The notes under the pieces: generated by a model
What the model was told of the DNA's origin: nothing
Database searches by the model: none
Seen by the model: the letters and a program-made list of their open reading frames with translations, nothing else
Shown here: positions 26,033 through 36,000 of the stretch, piece by piece
Layout of the letters: every line of letters starts with the position of its first letter
Numbering within the stretch: the stretch's first letter is position 1
Origin: Bacteriovoracaceae bacterium UBA7317
GTDB taxonomy: Bacteria; Bdellovibrionota; Bacteriovoracia; Bacteriovoracales; Bacteriovoracaceae
Assembly (NCBI GenBank): GCA_002474345.1
Contig: DKQD01000211.1
Location: 1 to 47,216, forward strand
Length of the DNA stretch: 47,216 nt
Reading direction: 5' to 3'
Translations under genes and position numbers: made by a program

Positions 26033-26075
26033 AAGTTATTTGAAGAAGGAAGCCCCTCCTCCAAATAACTTTTTA
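26033..26075. terminator. Bidirectional terminator hairpin
   Basis: AAGTTATTTG (26033-26042) pairs perfectly with CAAATAACTT (26062-26071), and AGGA/TCCT extends the stem inside. On the plus strand TTTTT and a second T run follow. It lies between the convergent TetR and papain-like protease genes and can serve both. Confidence 0.75.
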
Positions 26076-26082
26076 AGTTTTT

Positions 26083-27600
26083 CTACAATTTTTTACATCT
26101 TAATTTAAAGTTTTCAATGTTTCCGGCACGCGTTCTGGGGGGAGGAAAATCGATAGACATTTTTTCAATGCTACCCTTATCTAAATTAACTTTTCCGCCA
26201 TCTATGCCAAAGAAACCTTTGTTAAAAGAACCAAAGCTAACTTTTACTTGATTATTTTCGGCCTTAATAATGAGGTCGTTACGGTTTTGAAAGACTTTTA
26301 TATCTTGCCTCTTATTAGAAACCATATCAGGATATTCCATTCTAAAAGTATCTTTTTTCATTCCTTTCATTTCAACCGTACACTGGATGGGTTTTTCGAT
26401 TCCAGGGTAGAGATAAGTCATACTCATTAAGTTTTTAAAGAGTGCACCTTCTTCAACCCAAATTCCCATTCCCTCACCTTTACCAATTGTTTCACACTTC
26501 CAATCATATTTACTGCAGTCTTTCCCCCAAGTATTTCTGATAAGGTAATGGCAACGACCACCTATTTTTTTCTGCCCAATGATAATACTCGCATGCCCGC
26601 CACAAGTTTTTGGGTCCCTCGTCACCATCTGACCAGCATAACTAGGTTGGCCATGAGGCTTGGTTCCCACATACCTTTTGTTCTTTAAAAACTCACTACA
26701 ATAACCTACACCAACAGGCTGAGCATCTTTTCTATTTAAAAGAGTTCTAAGGTGCTTTTTCATTGATTCTACGTTGTCCTTTCTGATCATAATATTTTTT
26801 GGATCTGGTATATTTTTACTAAGCTTATAGATATTCTTTTCATCGAGACAGTCTTTAAAAATATAATGCATAAAATTAGTTAAATTTCCATTTCTTAAAT
26901 TGGCGCCAATGGTTCTGAAAATTTTAGCGATATTCCCATCATCTCCAATTTTTCGACCAACATAATTAAACTTTCCATAGAATAATTTATCTTTGATTTG
27001 TTTATCACTCATCTTACGAAGTTGATCTGGGTTTGTTGGGAAGTTAAGAAAAAGAAGGTGAACAAGCTCTGTAAACTCTCCCTGATCAATTGAGTTTTTA
27101 CCGGCATACTGATTAATCGCCTTTTGAATAACATCCTCCCTACACATCCCCATTTTCTTTATCATCTTCAAAGCGAGGTTAATATTTCCAGCATCTAAGT
27201 TCGTTTTGTTTTGGTAGGGGTTTCCCTTCTCTTGAACAATTCTTGTTAAAAGGGCGGCATAAACAGGACTCGAAACGCCCATTTTCTTGTAAGAATACTT
27301 TTTACCGGCAAACGTTTTTCCAAAAGTGTGTTGCTTTGTTTCTCTCCAGTGATCTAATAATTGGATTGCAGAATAAGCGTAGCAAATTCCAACTTGTCCC
27401 TGATCATAAAGAGGCATTTGCTTTATGTAATGATCCCACTTTCCTTTGCTAACCATTGTTTTTAAAGCAGCTGTTTTCCACTTTGAATTCTTGCTTAGAT
27501 TGACATTTTTAAAGTTCAAATTTACATTGCGGCAGCTATCGTCACCAATTGCATTTAAAGAAACTAAAACCATTAAAAGCAGGATTATGCCTTTTTTCAT
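26083..27600 (-). CDS. Secreted papain-like (C1 family) cysteine protease
   Basis: This 505-residue protein has a signal peptide (residues 1-19) and a papain-like active site: Q67 and C73 in QGQVGICYAYSA (same spacing as papain Q19 and C25), H336 in CGGHASIII and N356 in IRNTWGK. About 260 residues separate Cys from His, far more than in papain, so there is a large insertion. A beta-rich region of about 130 residues follows the catalytic part. The ATG at 27600 is chosen because GGGAGGA lies upstream. It probably acts outside the cytoplasm, perhaps on prey proteins. Confidence 0.85.
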   Translation of the reverse strand: MKKGIILLLMVLVSLNAIGDDSCRNVNLNFKNVNLSKNSKWKTAALKTMVSKGKWDHYIKQMPLYDQGQVGICYAYSAIQLLDHWRETKQHTFGKTFAGKKYSYKKMGVSSPVYAALLTRIVQEKGNPYQNKTNLDAGNINLALKMIKKMGMCREDVIQKAINQYAGKNSIDQGEFTELVHLLFLNFPTNPDQLRKMSDKQIKDKLFYGKFNYVGRKIGDDGNIAKIFRTIGANLRNGNLTNFMHYIFKDCLDEKNIYKLSKNIPDPKNIMIRKDNVESMKKHLRTLLNRKDAQPVGVGYCSEFLKNKRYVGTKPHGQPSYAGQMVTRDPKTCGGHASIIIGQKKIGGRCHYLIRNTWGKDCSKYDWKCETIGKGEGMGIWVEEGALFKNLMSMTYLYPGIEKPIQCTVEMKGMKKDTFRMEYPDMVSNKRQDIKVFQNRNDLIIKAENNQVKVSFGSFNKGFFGIDGGKVNLDKGSIEKMSIDFPPPRTRAGNIENFKLRCKKL

Positions 27601-27783
27601 AAGAATTCCTCCCAAGTAAAATATCCCCCACTATTCTACCAAAATAAAAAAATATTACAGAATAACTTAGGAAATAAAATTTGGGATAACTTAAACAAAG
27701 TTTGACATAACCAAACAGGTAAAGATTATTTTGTTCAAGAATATTTGATTGCCTTAAAAAGGACCAAAGGTCGGACTTAGTAT

Positions 27784-28953
27784 TTAATTAAGAGAAATGA
27801 GTTTCCTCTCATAAAGATCTTCTAACAAGTCTCTTTCACTTTCTAAAAGTTCGCTATTAAACTCAACTATTTTACCCTTTGTTAAACTTTGAACAAAAGA
27901 TAGGCTTGAATCATTGAGGAGGTAATCCTCTCCATTAGCAAAAAGAAGGAGTTCTTCCTTCGTATTTATATAAGCTCCACGAAATTTAGGATTTATGGAG
28001 ACTTTTTGGCCATCAACCAGCTCTTCATACGGGTCATCCATCTCACCATATTCCTCCTCTTCTTCAAAATCAAAGGAATCTCTTTTATTTTCTGTTAGAA
28101 CTTTTCCAAAGCTTTTAACAAAAACATCTTCATTGATAACAAGCTCTCTTAATTGCTTGAGAGCATTTTGGATCGTTTCTGGGTCTATTTCTGCGGAGTT
28201 CTCTTCCTTAGGTCTCAAGTCTGGATCTCTTAAAACATGGTCTTTACTGCCTGCCGCCTGAGAAAGGTCTGAAAGATACATCATGCTTAGCTCTTCTAAT
28301 TTAGGGGCCGTTAAGCCTATTGAAAGAGTCATACACTCATCATCGATTGCCACCCCTTCGTGAACACGACCTGGCGGTAAATAAAGGATATCCCCGGGGT
28401 TTAAAATATATTCATCAAAGTCCTTTAACTTATCAACGAGCTTAAGACCTTTTTCCGTTTCAATAGTGTCGCCATCAAAATCTTCCTTACCAATCCTCCA
28501 CCTCTTTTGGCCTTGGGCCTGAAAAAGAAAAACATCGTAGGAATCAACGTGGGTTCCAACGCTCCCACCTTTAGAAGAGTGGCTCACCATAATGTCATCA
28601 ATCCGCCAGTGTGGTAAAAAAGAAAACGATTTAAGAAGTTCCTGTATATCAGGGTTCAAGGTGTTCATTTCGTTAATAAGAAGGGTCCAAGGCGCCTTCG
28701 ATTTTTTTCTTTCATCAATAAATTCACTATCAAAAGGGCCAAAACAACACTCCATTTCTTCATCATCTTGACCAACTTCTTCTTTAAAAACGAGCCTGGA
28801 GTGGACACCTTCCTCCTGGATTAGTTCAAAAAGATCATCAGAAGACAGAGGGTTTTGAAAATCAGGGAAAGCTTTCTCAAAAAGAGCTGGTCTTTTTTGC
28901 CAAAATGTTTGAAAAAACTCCTCTTTTGACACTTTACGAAAAATATTTTGCAA
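27784..28953 (-). CDS. Ribosomal oxygenase RoxA/YcfD-like (JmjC cupin)
   Basis: This 389-residue Fe(II)/2-oxoglutarate oxygenase resembles YcfD, which hydroxylates an arginine of ribosomal protein L16. The iron triad is H135-x-D137 (GTHVDSYD) and H198 (GRVHEGVA). The N-terminal FWQKRPALFEKAFP stretch and the ILNPGDILYLPPGRVH segment are typical. A C-terminal winged-helix-like region follows. The start is TTG 28953 with GGGAGGA six bases upstream. It diverges from rluE, leaving 88 bases between the genes. Confidence 0.88.
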   Translation of the reverse strand: MQNIFRKVSKEEFFQTFWQKRPALFEKAFPDFQNPLSSDDLFELIQEEGVHSRLVFKEEVGQDDEEMECCFGPFDSEFIDERKKSKAPWTLLINEMNTLNPDIQELLKSFSFLPHWRIDDIMVSHSSKGGSVGTHVDSYDVFLFQAQGQKRWRIGKEDFDGDTIETEKGLKLVDKLKDFDEYILNPGDILYLPPGRVHEGVAIDDECMTLSIGLTAPKLEELSMMYLSDLSQAAGSKDHVLRDPDLRPKEENSAEIDPETIQNALKQLRELVINEDVFVKSFGKVLTENKRDSFDFEEEEEYGEMDDPYEELVDGQKVSINPKFRGAYINTKEELLLFANGEDYLLNDSSLSFVQSLTKGKIVEFNSELLESERDLLEDLYERKLISLN

Positions 28954-29041
28954 TTTTTCCTCCCTCTTGGTAAGTTCCGCTTGAGCTCGTATTTTAGGAG
29001 CATACCTTTCAGTTAAATAGGATCAAAGTCAAGGGCCAAGC

Positions 29042-29584
29042 GTGGGTAAAAAATACATTGCTTTATATAAGCCATACGGTTTTGTTTCCCAGTTTACGGG
29101 AGATAAACCGGAAGAAACCTTGAGTCATTTTGACCTTCCTCCTCATGTTTATGCCGTGGGAAGACTCGATAAGGATAGCGAAGGACTCCTTCTTCTCACA
29201 GATGATGGACCTTTTAAACACAGGCTTTCTAATCCTGACTCAAAATGCCCAAAAGTATATTTGGCACAGGTTGAAGGTCTTCCGAATAAAGAGGCCTTAC
29301 AAAAGATGGAAAAAGGCCTTCTTATAAAAAATTACAAAACAAAACCATGCAAAGTAAAAATCATTTCCGAACCCAACTTACCACCCAGGAACCCTCCTAT
29401 CCGCTTTAGAAAGACCGTCCCCACCACTTGGTTACAAATAACGCTTTTTGAGGGAAAAAATAGGCAGATAAGACGGATGACAGCGGCCATCGGTTACCCT
29501 ACACTAAGGCTTGTCCGCCATAGCATTGATTCCTACTCTCTAGGCGAGCTAAACCCCGGTGAGTGGAAAGAAATTAAACTATAA
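29042..29584 (+). CDS. rluE: 23S rRNA pseudouridine synthase RluE-like
   Basis: This 180-residue enzyme of the RsuA family isomerises a uridine in large-subunit rRNA (U2457 in E. coli). The catalytic motif is GRLDKDSEGLLLLTDDG (residues 41-57, D44 the nucleophile), and the downstream ITLFEGKNRQIRRM motif is also present. There is no S4 domain, as in RluE. It starts with GTG. Adjacent RoxA is another ribosome modifier, a reasonable neighbour although divergently read. Confidence 0.9.
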   Translation: MGKKYIALYKPYGFVSQFTGDKPEETLSHFDLPPHVYAVGRLDKDSEGLLLLTDDGPFKHRLSNPDSKCPKVYLAQVEGLPNKEALQKMEKGLLIKNYKTKPCKVKIISEPNLPPRNPPIRFRKTVPTTWLQITLFEGKNRQIRRMTAAIGYPTLRLVRHSIDSYSLGELNPGEWKEIKL

Positions 29585-29627
29585 ATAGATTTACGCAAGA
29601 CAGATTCTAGCGAAAAGGTAATTTTCA

Positions 29628-30509
29628 ATGCCACTAACGCTGACTGATGACAAAAAAGGTGTCTCATTTGCCATATTGGCCTACCTCACTTGGGGCCTTT
29701 CCCCCCTTTATTGGAAGTATTTGACCCACCTCCCTTTTACTGAAGTCTTTGCACATAGAGTGATATGGTCTGCCCTTTTTTGCTTTTTCCTGCTAGTCCT
29801 TAATCATAAATTCTCTCTTTTAAAAGAACTCAAACAAAAAAAATTCCTGCCTCTTTTGGCAACAACTATTCTCATCACCATTAACTGGGCCACTTACCTT
29901 TACGCAATTAATACTGAACGGCTCCTAGAAGCGAGCCTTGGTTATTTTATTAACCCCGTCTTAAATATCTTTCTAGGCTTTCTTTTATTAAAAGAAAAAT
30001 TGGGAAAGCTTCAATGGATTGCGGTAATTTTGGCCTTAATGGCCGTTTTGAATGAGGTCGTCACTTTTGGGGCCCTTCCTTGGATTTCTCTTTCACTTGC
30101 TATTTCCTTTGGGCTTTATGGCCTCATTAGAAAGATTTCTCCATTAGACTCTCTTGTTTCTTTAACAATGGAATGCTTTATATTAACCCTCCCTCTCCTT
30201 ATGCTTGTGGGAACCCAGTTTATAAAAAATGAAAATACTTTTCTTGGATCCTGGACTTCATCTCTGCTTTTAATTGGAGGAGGACTTTTGACGGCCCTTC
30301 CCCTTATTTTTTTTGGACCTGCCACAAAGCTCATTAATTATTCAACCATTGGTATGATTCAATACTTGGCACCCACCCTTCATTTCTCGTTGGCGGTTTT
30401 TCTCTATAACGAGCCTTTTTCAAAGGGAAAGTTTTTGACCTTTATTCCTATTTGGCTGGCCTGTTTTCTTTATAGCTATGAGGGAATTAAAAAAAGAAAG
30501 AAAAACTAG
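29628..30509 (+). CDS. rarD: RarD-family EamA transporter
   Basis: This 293-residue membrane protein has ten hydrophobic segments and the RarD opening AYLTWGLSPLYWKYL, followed by FAHRVIWS. RarD proteins belong to the drug/metabolite transporter superfamily; the substrate is not known. It follows rluE by 43 bases and overlaps the alkB-like stop by four bases in convergent orientation. Confidence 0.9.
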   Translation: MPLTLTDDKKGVSFAILAYLTWGLSPLYWKYLTHLPFTEVFAHRVIWSALFCFFLLVLNHKFSLLKELKQKKFLPLLATTILITINWATYLYAINTERLLEASLGYFINPVLNIFLGFLLLKEKLGKLQWIAVILALMAVLNEVVTFGALPWISLSLAISFGLYGLIRKISPLDSLVSLTMECFILTLPLLMLVGTQFIKNENTFLGSWTSSLLLIGGGLLTALPLIFFGPATKLINYSTIGMIQYLAPTLHFSLAVFLYNEPFSKGKFLTFIPIWLACFLYSYEGIKKRKKN

Positions 30510-31570
30510 TTAACCTTTTCCAATAAGTTAATCTCTTCAAGGTCTTTCATATGCTTATGCATAATTTTAAACCATAAAGAAGGAAAGCAAGCAATGAGTA
30601 TCATTGCTGGATAACCATAAGGCATTTGAGGCGAATTATCAAAGTGTCTCAAAACTTGATATTTCCTATGGGCCTGATAATGATGATCTGAATGTCTTGA
30701 AACTTCAAACAATAAAACTCTTCCAATAGGGTGATCAGAGTTCCATGAATGATGAGGTAAAACTTTTGAATAGCCTGTTTTTGTTTTTTGCCTTCGAAGA
30801 CCGTAGTGTTCAATGTAATTAACTGTTTCAAGTAATAGAATTCCAATGAAAGCCGAAACGGAAAAACATATAACGGCCTTTAACCCGTAAAAGAAAAAGA
30901 TAATGCCTAAAAGGGATAGCTCCAATAGATGAAAGATAAGCATCAGGTTTGAAAAGGATAAAAAAGAACTCCTTTGCCTTTTAAGATCTACCCTCTGAAT
31001 ATGCCAAGCGTGAAGGTAACTTCCTGTAATACTTTTATACCAGAAATGGTAAACGTTTTCTCCCTTTTCGGCCGAAGCTGGGTCTTTGGGGGACGCTACA
31101 TGCTTGTGATGACCCTTGTTATGCTCAATGAAAAAGTGCATATAAAGACTGCTCCCAAGTAAAATTAAAGCAAAAACCCTTTCATACCACTTATTACGAT
31201 GACCTAATTCATGACCGACATTTATTCCGAGGACACCGCATCCAATTCCGAAAGAAGCCGTTAAACCAACTAGCTCATATGTCGTTAAAGTACTCGCTGC
31301 TATTGTTTCTAAAAAAAAGTATGTACAATAAATTTGAAAGGGAACAATGAGGTAAAGAAGAAGGTCAAATAAAAAATGGTCTTCGAATTTCTTTTCACTT
31401 TTTAGGGCCAAATTAATTTTATCTGGCTTCATAACTATTTCAAGAAGGGGAATGATCCCAAAAACATAGATAACGGGAACAAAGGAATAATATCCTTTGA
31501 AGGTTAGGCACACAATGATAATGAATGGAGTACTTAGCGCCAAAAAGTACTTAAAAAAAAGAGAGACCAT
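30506..31570 (-). CDS. Alkane 1-monooxygenase AlkB-like diiron membrane protein
   Basis: This 354-residue integral-membrane protein has the AlkB histidine motifs HELGH (120-124), EHNKGHH (149-155), NYIEHYGL (251-258) and RHSDHH (292-297), and the AlkB-type continuation KYQVLRHFDNSPQMP. The family hydroxylates terminal carbons of alkanes or related lipids using a diiron centre and rubredoxin. It is slightly shorter than Pseudomonas AlkB (about 400). No rubredoxin or reductase gene is in the window. It lies downstream of the DoxX-PilZ gene. A native lipid substrate is as likely as alkanes. Confidence 0.88.
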   Translation of the reverse strand: MVSLFFKYFLALSTPFIIIVCLTFKGYYSFVPVIYVFGIIPLLEIVMKPDKINLALKSEKKFEDHFLFDLLLYLIVPFQIYCTYFFLETIAASTLTTYELVGLTASFGIGCGVLGINVGHELGHRNKWYERVFALILLGSSLYMHFFIEHNKGHHKHVASPKDPASAEKGENVYHFWYKSITGSYLHAWHIQRVDLKRQRSSFLSFSNLMLIFHLLELSLLGIIFFFYGLKAVICFSVSAFIGILLLETVNYIEHYGLRRQKTKTGYSKVLPHHSWNSDHPIGRVLLFEVSRHSDHHYQAHRKYQVLRHFDNSPQMPYGYPAMILIACFPSLWFKIMHKHMKDLEEINLLEKVN

Positions 31571-31753
31571 AAAAATATAATATCACTGAAGGTCAACTTC
31601 ATGATCTTTGTTTAAGAAGTGTCTAATTAAGCTGCTAGAAGCTTATTCCTTGTTTGCTAGCTTTTTCCAATGAATTGTGATTCTTAATTGAGATTCAAAA
31701 GTTCTTGGATTTTTTTAAAATAAAAGGCCAAACTTTGTTAAGAAATATTAACA

Positions 31754-32821
31754 TTACGAAGCCTTCTTTGTTTCGTCCTCTCTGCCACTAAGCATAGAGT
31801 TATTTACAATTCTTTCAATATTTGAATCCATAATCTTAGATGTTAATTCCCTGGCAAGAGGAAGATTTGAAAAAATAAATCCCACTCTTGTGTAATTCTC
31901 ACCACCGATTGGCCCATAATTGATTGCGTACTTAATCTTTCCATCAAGCTTTATAACCTTCCTAGATATCCGGTCAAACAAATCGATCTCATACTTCTCC
32001 ACCCTCGTAATGTCATCTTTTAAGGAGCTGGGGATTAAAAAAGAAACCCCCTCGTGAGAAAGGTCTAATGTCAAAACATCATATGTCTTATCGTTTTCAG
32101 AAATAATGGATAAAGACCTGAATTCTTTTCTAATTCCTCTTCTAAAACGATAAATCTGAAGAGCGTAACCGAAAGACGCATAGGTGCACATTACAAAAAA
32201 TATCATTTCCGGGTCGTGGACGGCATGAGGTGAAAGGTGTTTAACCTCAGAAATTCCCAAAAAACTAAGTAGAAAAAATAAAATCATTCCCACAAAAAAG
32301 TATTTTTTTTCCAAGCTTAAATTCTTACCATATTTAAAAGGCCTTGCCGTCATAAAAGAAAAAGGAATCTTTTTGTTTAAAAGAGAATCAACTCCCAACA
32401 AGGCTCCTGTGTCCATCAAAAGAAGTTCAACTTGAATAATAATATAAAAGGCAGAAGGTAATGTTTTTTCCATAAGGATAAAATTTAAATTCATGAATAT
32501 AGCAATCAAGAGGCTAATATTAGTTAATGTCCCGGTAAAAATTGAAACACCAACCAGAAACTGCCCGAAGGAAACTAAGTTTGCAAAAATAGCTGCTTGA
32601 GGAATAAATAAATTATCAATTAAAACATTATATATTGGAGAAAATGTTTCATTAGCATTAAGGAATTTAATGAGGGTCTCTCCTGATGACCATTTGGGAT
32701 CTAAAAACTTTTCAACCCCGGCCCTCACCCAACCAATCCCCATAAAAAGTCTTAAGGGAACTAGTAGAAAGCCAATTTTAGCGAAATCATCAAAAAACCT
32801 TCTTTTAAAATAAAAAAACAT
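31754..32821 (-). CDS. DoxX-like membrane domain fused to a PilZ domain
   Basis: This 355-residue protein begins with a DoxX/TQO-small-subunit-like region (about residues 15-150, four membrane helices, opening PLRLFMGIGWVRAGVEKFLD). Two more helices follow (174-192, 205-222), then a cytoplasmic PilZ domain from about 225 to 320. The c-di-GMP motif is complete: R231-x-x-x-R235 (RKEFR) and D253-x-S255-x-x-G258 (DLSHEG). DoxX proteins are linked to quinone and redox functions; PilZ binds c-di-GMP. Control of the membrane part by c-di-GMP is inferred. GAGGTAAAA precedes the ATG. It lies 183 bases before the alkB-like gene on the same strand. Confidence 0.82.
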   Translation of the reverse strand: MFFYFKRRFFDDFAKIGFLLVPLRLFMGIGWVRAGVEKFLDPKWSSGETLIKFLNANETFSPIYNVLIDNLFIPQAAIFANLVSFGQFLVGVSIFTGTLTNISLLIAIFMNLNFILMEKTLPSAFYIIIQVELLLMDTGALLGVDSLLNKKIPFSFMTARPFKYGKNLSLEKKYFFVGMILFFLLSFLGISEVKHLSPHAVHDPEMIFFVMCTYASFGYALQIYRFRRGIRKEFRSLSIISENDKTYDVLTLDLSHEGVSFLIPSSLKDDITRVEKYEIDLFDRISRKVIKLDGKIKYAINYGPIGGENYTRVGFIFSNLPLARELTSKIMDSNIERIVNNSMLSGREDETKKAS

Positions 32822-33091
32822 TTTTACCTCGCATAGAGTATAAAGCCTTTTTTAATTTCTTTTTTTTAAAATTATGTTTTTGTATAATTTTTTTTACGAT
32901 TGGGGTTCTCATTACATTAAATTTTAGTTAATTATGATGTATTTTAAGGAATCAAATAATTTATATTTTTTTACTAAAGTCTTTTTTTTTATCTTTTATT
33001 TTGATATTTGTTTTTAATCGGCAAAACGTTTTTTTCCGCCTATTGCTCGGTGATAAGGCTTATAATAAACCAGTCATTTGAGAGAAAAGTT

Positions 33092-36000
33092 ATGGGAATT
33101 GTTCGATATTTTGTTAAAAAACCTCTAGTTGCCATTTTAGCGAGTATCCTTCTTGCATTTGCTGGCATTACATCCGTCATTCAACTAAAAAGAAGCACTT
33201 TCCCTGCCGTAGAATTTTTAGTTTTTACGTTGAATACTCCTTACTATGGCGCTTCGCCTGATGAAATTGAAATAAATGTCACAAATAAAATTGAAGAGAA
33301 GCTTAAGAGTATTGAAGGAATTGATAGAACCATTTCCTGGTCCTCAGAAAACCACTCTGGAGTGGTTGTTTGGGTAGACCTCGATTATCCAGACCCTGAC
33401 GAAGTGCAAAAAAATATTTTATCGGCCGTTGAAAGGATTTCGGATTTCCCTGAGGGGGTTGGAAAAACCTTTATTGATGAATTTAAAACATCCAACCTAC
33501 CCGTCATTGGTGTTGGTGTAACAGGTGGCGATGAAGGTGATAGAAGAAGAATTGCCAAGGTCATCGAAGATAAAATTAGAAATATAAAAGGTGTTTCAAA
33601 TGTAACTATGGAGGGTGACAGAGAGAGAGAAATAAAAATAGAAGTCGATTTAAAAAAGCTAAAGCAAAAAAAGATTTCCGTTATAGAAATAGCTGATGCA
33701 CTAAAAAGAAGAAATATTAAAATATCAAGCGGGGATTATAATAAAGGAGGAAAAACCAAAAAGATCGTTACTTTTTCAGAGTTTAGAAGCCTGGAAGAAA
33801 TCAAGAATTTGGCCATAAGGTCAAACTTTACTGGAAGAAGGACTCTTCTCAAGGATGTGGCAAAAGTCACAGATGATTATGAAGACCCAAAAATCCTGGT
33901 AAGAAGTGAAGATAAACCAGGCATTGAAATCAAAGTAAGAAGCCACGGTAGGGCAGATATTATAGATGTCAGCCATAGCATTCAAAAAATGATCAAAGAC
34001 TTTAATAAGCAAAAAAATTCAAGTGGTGTCAAGCTAAGCATCACGATGGAAACTTCTCAATATACAGAAAGAATGCTTAAAATTACAAAAAATAACGGTT
34101 ACCTTGGTCTTGGGCTTGTTTTTATTACGCTACTCATTTTCCTCACGACAAGGGTAGCCGTATGGACAACTATTGGGCTTCCCGTGGCGATCTTTGGGGC
34201 CATGTCCCTGTTTAAGTTTTTTGGCATCAATATCAATATCATGACTCTTATTAGTATGATTTTAGTTTTGGGTCTTTTGGTTGATGATGCCTTGGTTGTA
34301 GCAGAAAATATTACACGTCATCGAGAAATGGGAAAAAATAGATTAAACGCTTCTTTAGATGGCGTAAGAGAAATGTTTTGGCCTGTCACGACAACTGTTA
34401 TCACAACAATCCTAAGCTTTACTCCTATGTTTTATCTTTCTGGGGACCTTGGAGAAATGGTAAAGGTCGTGCCAATGGTCGTCATCTTAACCCTCGCCTT
34501 TTCTCTTTTTGAGTGTACGTGCCTTTTACCGGCCCATATTGGAAGAAGAAATGCAACGAGCGAAAAGGAAGACCCGGGGGTTAAAGAGCCAAAGTGGTGG
34601 ACCAAAATAAAAAACTCTTATCAAAAAATTTTGGTGAAATTTTTAAGTCATAAATTTTTAACCCTCCTTTTCTTTATTGGACTCTTAAGTTCCTCCCTTT
34701 TTCTTTTTCAAAAAAAGATGAAGATTGTCCTTTTTCCGACACAAGATGCGAATCAGATCACTGTCGTTGGACATTTTCCAAGAGGCACGACGATTGAAAC
34801 AACAATGGAGAAAATGCATACTGTTGAAAAAAAATTAAAGGAAGTAACGGGAAAGGCACTTCAAACCTCCTATAGTCTAGCAGGACATGCTAATTGGAAT
34901 ATCTACAGTGGAGTAAGTGAGGGTGGTAATGATCATGATGGAATGGTTATACTAAATCTTAAACACTCTTCCCAAAGGAAAAAGACAAGTGAAGCCGTCT
35001 TAGAGGAAATTAGGAACCTCCTTAAAGAATTGAAGAAAATACATGGCTTTAACCACCTTTACGCTTTCATTAATACAGGGGCCCCAGGCTCAGGAAGGGC
35101 CATTAACATAAGCCTTATAAGTAAAAATGATGAGCTTAGAAATAAAATGGCCCAAGAAGTTTATGACTTCTTTGACGACATGAAAGGAATTAAAAACCTC
35201 GATAAAGACTTTAGGGAGGGAAAAACTAAAGTCCGGGTTATTCCCGACTATGAAAAGATTTACAGGCTAGGTATCTCTCCCGACACTATCGCTAGTGGGC
35301 TTGGCATCGTTTTTGGGGGTCTCAACACAACTAAAATTCACAGGGACGGAGAAGACATTGATTTAAAACTAACTGTTAATAAAAAAGACTTTCAAGATGA
35401 AAAAGACATCTTCTCTTATATTCAAATTCCCAATAAAAGAGGCTCACTATTAGACTTGAATACCTTCATTAAGACAGAAAACGTGAAAGGTTACGATTAT
35501 ATTATTCATTTCAAAGGAAGCCGAGCAACAACGATAACAGCTGATACGGATAATAAAATTATAACCTCTCTTGAGGCGAATAACCTTTTTAGAGAAAGGT
35601 TTAAAAAGATTATTGAAGAAAACCCCGAAATCAGTATGGAAATAGGAGGCGAAGATAAGGCAACCCAAAGAAGCATTGAGGATTTTCAAACAGCGATACC
35701 CTTTGCCATTTTGTGTGTGTATTTTGTTTTAGTCCTCCTCTTTGATTCTGTGGTTCAACCCCTCATTATATTGGCAGCGATTCCTTTCGCCATCGCTGGC
35801 GTTATTTATACTTTCTTTTTCTGGGGCATGAATATTAGCTTCTTTGCTGGCATTGGGCTTTTGGGACTTATTGGAATTGTTGTGAACGACTCCCTCATTA
35901 TGGTGTCACACTTAAATAACCTCTCCAAAGATAAGGAGATAACCTTAGACATAATTGTTCAAGGCTCAACCGATAGATTAAGGGCCGTTCTCTTAACGAC

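Noticed and set aside
31600..31680. Terminator after the DoxX-PilZ gene (AAGCTAG and CTAGC repeats)
   Set aside because: The arms pair only through a bulge and have no T tract.
33008..33091. N-terminal extension of the RND pump
   Set aside because: The added residues are atypical for the family, whose conserved start aligns with ATG 33092.
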